Source of the DNA: JANMDU01 sp043777675
GTDB taxonomy: Bacteria > Pseudomonadota > Gammaproteobacteria > Burkholderiales > Burkholderiaceae_C
Direction: 5' to 3'
Assembly: GCA_043777675.1 (NCBI GenBank)
Contig: JAYWHR010000072.1
Span: 22,693 to 86,692 of the forward strand
Length of the DNA stretch: 64,000 bases
The position numbers were made by a program, and so were the translations under genes. The notes under the pieces were generated by a model. It was not told the DNA's origin. It worked only from the letters and a program-made list of their open reading frames with translations, and ran no database searches. Positions 61,003 through 64,000 of the stretch are shown here, in pieces; positions within the stretch are counted from its first letter, which is position 1, and each line of letters starts with the position of its first letter.

Positions 61003-61683
61003 CTAAGCAGTTGTCAGCGCGATACCCAGCTGCTCGCTGATATTGGCTATTTGACTGCGCAAAAGCTCGTTGTCTGACTTCAAGCGGGCTAGCGAATTTT
61101 CAAGCAACGTTACCCGCGCCATCAGGTCAGACGCCTCAGCAGCAATCGGTGCATTGGCCAGCATGGCCTCAATGTCTGGCTGGCCGCACAGCAAGTGAAT
61201 CCAGCGCTGCTCGCGAGCGCCAGGCATGCGCGGGAGTCTTTGCACCGTGGCCTCGCCGCCGTTGTCACCGCGCGCTTGCAGCTCCAGCAGCACAGATTCA
61301 ACCGCCGCGACGTCGGCAAATTTAAACCACCGATCGGCGTTGCTGCGCAGCTCGGCAGTTGTTTGCGCGCCGCGCAGCATCAGCAGGCCCAACACTACTG
61401 CCTGGGCTTCTGTAGCGCCGGTTGCGCGCTGAAAATTGTGCTCAAAGCGGGGAACCCGGCTTGAACTGCCTTCAAACACCAGGCTAAGCGCCTTCAGGGA
61501 CGCCAGCGCTGCGCCAGCGTCATCAACGCTGACGTCCATCAGCGGATCGCGGCTGGTTTTCTGGTTGCATCCCAACACCAGCGCGTTCAGGCTTAGCGGG
61601 TAGCTGTCTGGCACAGTACGGGCTTTTTCCATCAGCGTGGCCAGCACTCTAGCTTCAATCGGGGTCAGGGTTCGCAGGGTCAT
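61003..61683 (-). CDS. yceH: YceH-family (DUF480) protein
   Basis: 226 residues. LTPIEARVLATLMEKARTVPD, YPLSLNALVLGCNQKTSRDP and HNFQRATGATEAQAVVLGLLMLRG match YceH/DUF480, with a helical coiled tail (MARVTLLENSLARLKSDNEL). Two winged-helix-like units are predicted for the family; function unknown. It is divergent from purN. Confidence 0.92.
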   Translation of the reverse strand: MTLRTLTPIEARVLATLMEKARTVPDSYPLSLNALVLGCNQKTSRDPLMDVSVDDAGAALASLKALSLVFEGSSSRVPRFEHNFQRATGATEAQAVVLGLLMLRGAQTTAELRSNADRWFKFADVAAVESVLLELQARGDNGGEATVQRLPRMPGAREQRWIHLLCGQPDIEAMLANAPIAAEASDLMARVTLLENSLARLKSDNELLRSQIANISEQLGIALTTA

Positions 61684-61708
61684 AAACTATTGGTTAATTA
61701 AGGGGACT

Positions 61709-62323
61709 ATGCAGAAAGTTGAGAAAAACATCGTTATTTTGATCTCAGGAAGCGGATCAAACATGGCCGCGATTGTGCAGGCTGCACAAAAAGAGCACTG
61801 GCGTGACAAGTTGGGCGCTCGTGTGGCCTGCGTGATCAGCAACCGGGCGGACGCCGAGGGGCTGGTTACCGCGCGTGCATTGGGCGTGCCGACGCAGGTT
61901 GTTGACCACACAGCGTATTCGTCGCGTGAGGCGTTTGATGCTGCGCTGCAGCTTGCGGTGCAAAGCTATCGGCCTGAATTGGTGGTGTTGGCAGGTTTCA
62001 TGCGTATTTTGACGCCAGGGTTTACTGCCTATTTCACGGGCAGACTTGTCAACATCCATCCGTCACTGTTGCCCGCGTTTGCTGGGCTCAACACGCATCA
62101 GCGTGCCATTGCAGCTGGTTGCCGCGTAGCTGGCGCTACGGTTCATTGGGTAACGGCCGAGCTGGATGACGGCCAAATACTGGCACAGGCGATGGTGCCA
62201 GTTCTGCCGATGGACACGGCAGATGTTTTAGCGGCGCGGGTTTTGGTGCAGGAACATTTGCTTTACCCGCAGGCGGTGCGAGCTTTGCTGCTAACACTTA
62301 CAAAGCCCACCGTTGGACGTTGA
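61709..62323 (+). CDS. purN: Phosphoribosylglycinamide formyltransferase
   Basis: 204 residues from the ATG at 61709, preceded by AGGGG. Transfers a formyl group from 10-formyl-THF to GAR in purine synthesis. ILISGSGSNMAAIVQAA (phosphate loop), LAGFMRILTPGF, the catalytic Asn-His in VNIHPSLLPAFAGLN, and Asp in TAELDDGQILAQ are present. Length is normal. Confidence 0.95.
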   Translation: MQKVEKNIVILISGSGSNMAAIVQAAQKEHWRDKLGARVACVISNRADAEGLVTARALGVPTQVVDHTAYSSREAFDAALQLAVQSYRPELVVLAGFMRILTPGFTAYFTGRLVNIHPSLLPAFAGLNTHQRAIAAGCRVAGATVHWVTAELDDGQILAQAMVPVLPMDTADVLAARVLVQEHLLYPQAVRALLLTLTKPTVGR

Positions 62324-62449
62324 AGGTTTTTAAAAGCCAAGTTGAATCTGCTTGCCCTGTTAAGCCGTATTTGACACAGCCGCTTGAATTGTTTTTGGTT
62401 CCGGCTGTTGCTTCACTTGTCCTTTTTACTTTATTCAACAGGATTCATC

Positions 62450-63019
62450 ATGAAATTTTCTCGCAAACTCGCATCGTCAAAACTCGCGTCTGTTTCACTG
62501 GCTGTCATGCTGGGCTTGGGCGCTGCGTCGTCTTTTGCTCAAGTCATGGTCGGCGGCGCGCCCATGCTGGCGTCCAAAGACATCATCGACAACGCTGTCA
62601 ACTCCAACGACCACACCACGCTGGTTGCCGCCGTCAAGGCTGCTGGACTGGTCGACACACTGAAAAGCGCAGGTCCGTTTACTGTGTTTGCACCCACCAA
62701 CGCCGCCTTTGCGGCCTTGCCAGCCGGTACCGTTGACACGCTGCTCAAACCTGAAAACAAAGGCATGTTGACCGGTATCCTGACGTACCACGTTGTGCCA
62801 GGCAAGGTTGATGCCGCAGCGCTGACCAAGATGATCATGGACGGCAAAGGCAGCACAACATTCAAAACCGTTGCGGGCGGCATGTTGACCGCCAAATCCA
62901 TGGGCGGCAAGGTCATGATTACCGATGAAAAGGGCGCAATGTCAACCGTAACGATTGCTGATGTGTACCAGTCAAATGGCGTGATTCACGTGGTCGACAA
63001 GGTGTTGTTGCCAAAGTGA
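62450..63019 (+). CDS. Secreted fasciclin-domain protein
   Basis: 189 residues from the ATG at 62450. A signal peptide (to about residue 30, ASSFAQ) is followed by one fasciclin (FAS1) domain: AGPFTVFAPTNAAFAALPAG (H1 region), LTYHVVPGKV and NGVIHVVDKVLLP (H2 region). Such proteins mediate adhesion or matrix binding in the periplasm or outside. Single gene. Confidence 0.92.
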   Translation: MKFSRKLASSKLASVSLAVMLGLGAASSFAQVMVGGAPMLASKDIIDNAVNSNDHTTLVAAVKAAGLVDTLKSAGPFTVFAPTNAAFAALPAGTVDTLLKPENKGMLTGILTYHVVPGKVDAAALTKMIMDGKGSTTFKTVAGGMLTAKSMGGKVMITDEKGAMSTVTIADVYQSNGVIHVVDKVLLPK

Positions 63020-63035
63020 TTGCACCTTGAGCATT

Positions 63036-63137
63036 GTTCCTTCCCCTTTTGGGGGAAGGCCAGGATGGAGGCACGCACGATGGCCAGTACCTATCAGCGC
63101 TTGCCCCCACCCCACCCTCCCCCAGAAGGGGAGGGAG
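63036..63137. repeat. Imperfect palindromic GC-rich element
   Basis: CCTTCCCC TTTT GGGGGAAGG at 63039-63059 is mirrored by CCTCCCCCAGAAGGGGAGGG near 63113-63132. Both arms are of the CCTTCCCC-type element common in intergenic regions of this bacterial family (from memory). It may also end transcription of both converging genes. Confidence 0.65.
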
Positions 63138-64000
63138 TCAAGCCAGTAGGCGCAGCGCTGCATTAACAATGCTGGCTGCGTCCACATTGAAAAACGCCCG
63201 CAGCGCCGCCCGCGTGTCACTGCGGCCAAAGCCATCTGTTCCAAGCGTCGCGTAACTGCGACCTTCGGGCAGGTAGGCCCGAATGCTTTCTGGCACAGCG
63301 CGCACGTAGTCGGTAGCGGCAATGATCGGGCCTTGGCTAAGTTGTAATTGCTGGGTGATGAAGGCGTTACCCGCCGTGACCATGCCGTCCCTTGCCAGTT
63401 CGCTCCAGCTGGTAACGCTGAAAACGGTGACCGCAATGTCCATAGCTTCCAGCTGTTCAGCAGCCTTAACCACCTCGGTCAAAATTGCGCCAGAGCCCAT
63501 CAATGTGACGTTTTGGGTAACGTTTTGGGTGACCTTTCGAGCCGTGTCTAGAGGTATTTCAGGGCTCAAGTCCAATGAATTCGAGCGTAAATAGCTCTTG
63601 TATTTGTAGCATCCACAAATGATGTCTGCCTCACTCCCCGCTACCAAATCAGGCTGGGGGTAGTTCTCGTTCATCATCGTGACGTAGTAAAAAACGTCAA
63701 GCTGCTCAACCATCATCTCGCGCATGCCGTGGTCGATGATCACAGCCAGCTCGCAGGCAAAGGCGGGGTCGTAAGCTTTGCAGTTGGGAATGGTTGCTGC
63801 AACCAGGTGGCTGGTGCCGTCCTGGTGCTGCAGGCCCTCGCCGCTGAGTGTCGTGCGGCCAGACGTAGCGCCGAGTAGAAAGCCGCGCGCCCGCTGGTCA
63901 GCTGCTGCCCAAATCTGGTCGCCGACGCGCTGAAAGCCAAACATCGAGTAGTAAATGTAAAACGGCAGCATCGCCAGGCCGTGCACGCTGTAGCTGGTGG
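63138..64000 (-). CDS. aceE: Pyruvate dehydrogenase E1 component, C-terminal part
   Basis: About 287 residues of the homodimeric E1 protein (usual length ~890) are present; the gene runs off the right edge. Seen: SVHGLAMLPFYIYYSMFGFQ, GEGLQHQDGTSHL, YYVTMMNENYPQP, GSGAILTEVVKAAEQLE and SYATLGTDGFGRSDTRAALR. It oxidises pyruvate and passes the acetyl group to the E2 lipoyl domain. A 12-bp tandem duplication (VTQNVTQNVT) lies at 63505-63534. Confidence 0.95.
   Translation of the reverse strand, partial: TSYSVHGLAMLPFYIYYSMFGFQRVGDQIWAAADQRARGFLLGATSGRTTLSGEGLQHQDGTSHLVAATIPNCKAYDPAFACELAVIIDHGMREMMVEQLDVFYYVTMMNENYPQPDLVAGSEADIICGCYKYKSYLRSNSLDLSPEIPLDTARKVTQNVTQNVTLMGSGAILTEVVKAAEQLEAMDIAVTVFSVTSWSELARDGMVTAGNAFITQQLQLSQGPIIAATDYVRAVPESIRAYLPEGRSYATLGTDGFGRSDTRAALRAFFNVDAASIVNAALRLLA

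Noticed and set aside
1..64000. CRISPR arrays, tRNA genes, prophage or insertion sequences
   Set aside because: I saw no regularly spaced direct repeats, no tRNA cloverleaf and no transposase or integrase. The repeats here are dispersed, not arrayed.

Overview
The window reads as a chromosome segment of a betaproteobacterium, most likely Comamonadaceae (Burkholderiales). Support comes from the recA-recX, map-glnD, ribF-ileS-lspA and edd-eda gene orders, the abundance of TctAB/Bug transport genes, a phasin, paired acyl-CoA dehydrogenases, and a dispersed repeat whose core is GCATATTCTATGCCGGCTA. All family calls come from reading the sequence and from recalled family motifs; no database search was run.

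Layout. 1-12220: the start of an amidase, an envelope L,D-transpeptidase-like lipoprotein, a Ser/Gly/Thr-rich secreted protein, an amino-acid permease and an alpha/beta hydrolase. These are followed by a peptide-uptake block (substrate-binding protein, two permeases, fused double ATPase, MlrC-type M81 peptidase) with a divergent second amidase. 12221-16543: a LuxR-type regulator, a CqsS-type membrane histidine kinase, a stand-alone LqsR-like response regulator and, convergent, a CqsA/LqsA autoinducer synthase. This is a compact alpha-hydroxyketone quorum-sensing locus and the most notable system here. 16744-20248: map and glnD. 20358-24098: an MCE/Mla-type lipid ABC transporter (permease, ATPase, MCE protein, auxiliary lipoprotein). 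24213-29149: a LysR regulator, a methylmalonate-semialdehyde dehydrogenase, a MazEF-type pair and a GMC oxidoreductase, the last three tightly packed. 29365-33974: a degenerate GGDEF protein and uvrA.

34000-35690: the expected ssb region is broken (only the first ~23 codons of ssb remain) and is followed by an Xre/RES toxin-antitoxin pair. 35694-39349: a DUF3237 protein, acetoacetyl-CoA synthetase and a Bug-type binding protein. 39352-44009: a DUF502 membrane protein, MarR, recA with a LexA box, recX, a frameshifted small secreted protein, a phasin and the RNase P RNA gene. 44010-47700: TctB, TctA, a ChaC-like cyclotransferase and an OmpA-like protein. 47839-50297: edd-eda (Entner-Doudoroff). 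50787-56855: a GST, then lspA, ileS and ribF on the minus strand, then an HNH nuclease. 56912-60849: a lipase-like lipoprotein and two acyl-CoA dehydrogenases. 61003-64000: yceH, purN, a fasciclin protein and the 3' part of aceE.

Two repeat families cut across this map. (1) A ~50-60 bp element appears about 17 times; about 13 copies lie inside or at the start of protein-coding genes, stay open in frame, and are read in both orientations. (2) A long inverted repeat built from GACGCAGAAGACG-like arms occurs four times as ~105-150 bp hairpins between genes, plus one degenerate copy. A third GC-rich palindromic motif sits inside ileS, and another lies between the fasciclin gene and aceE.
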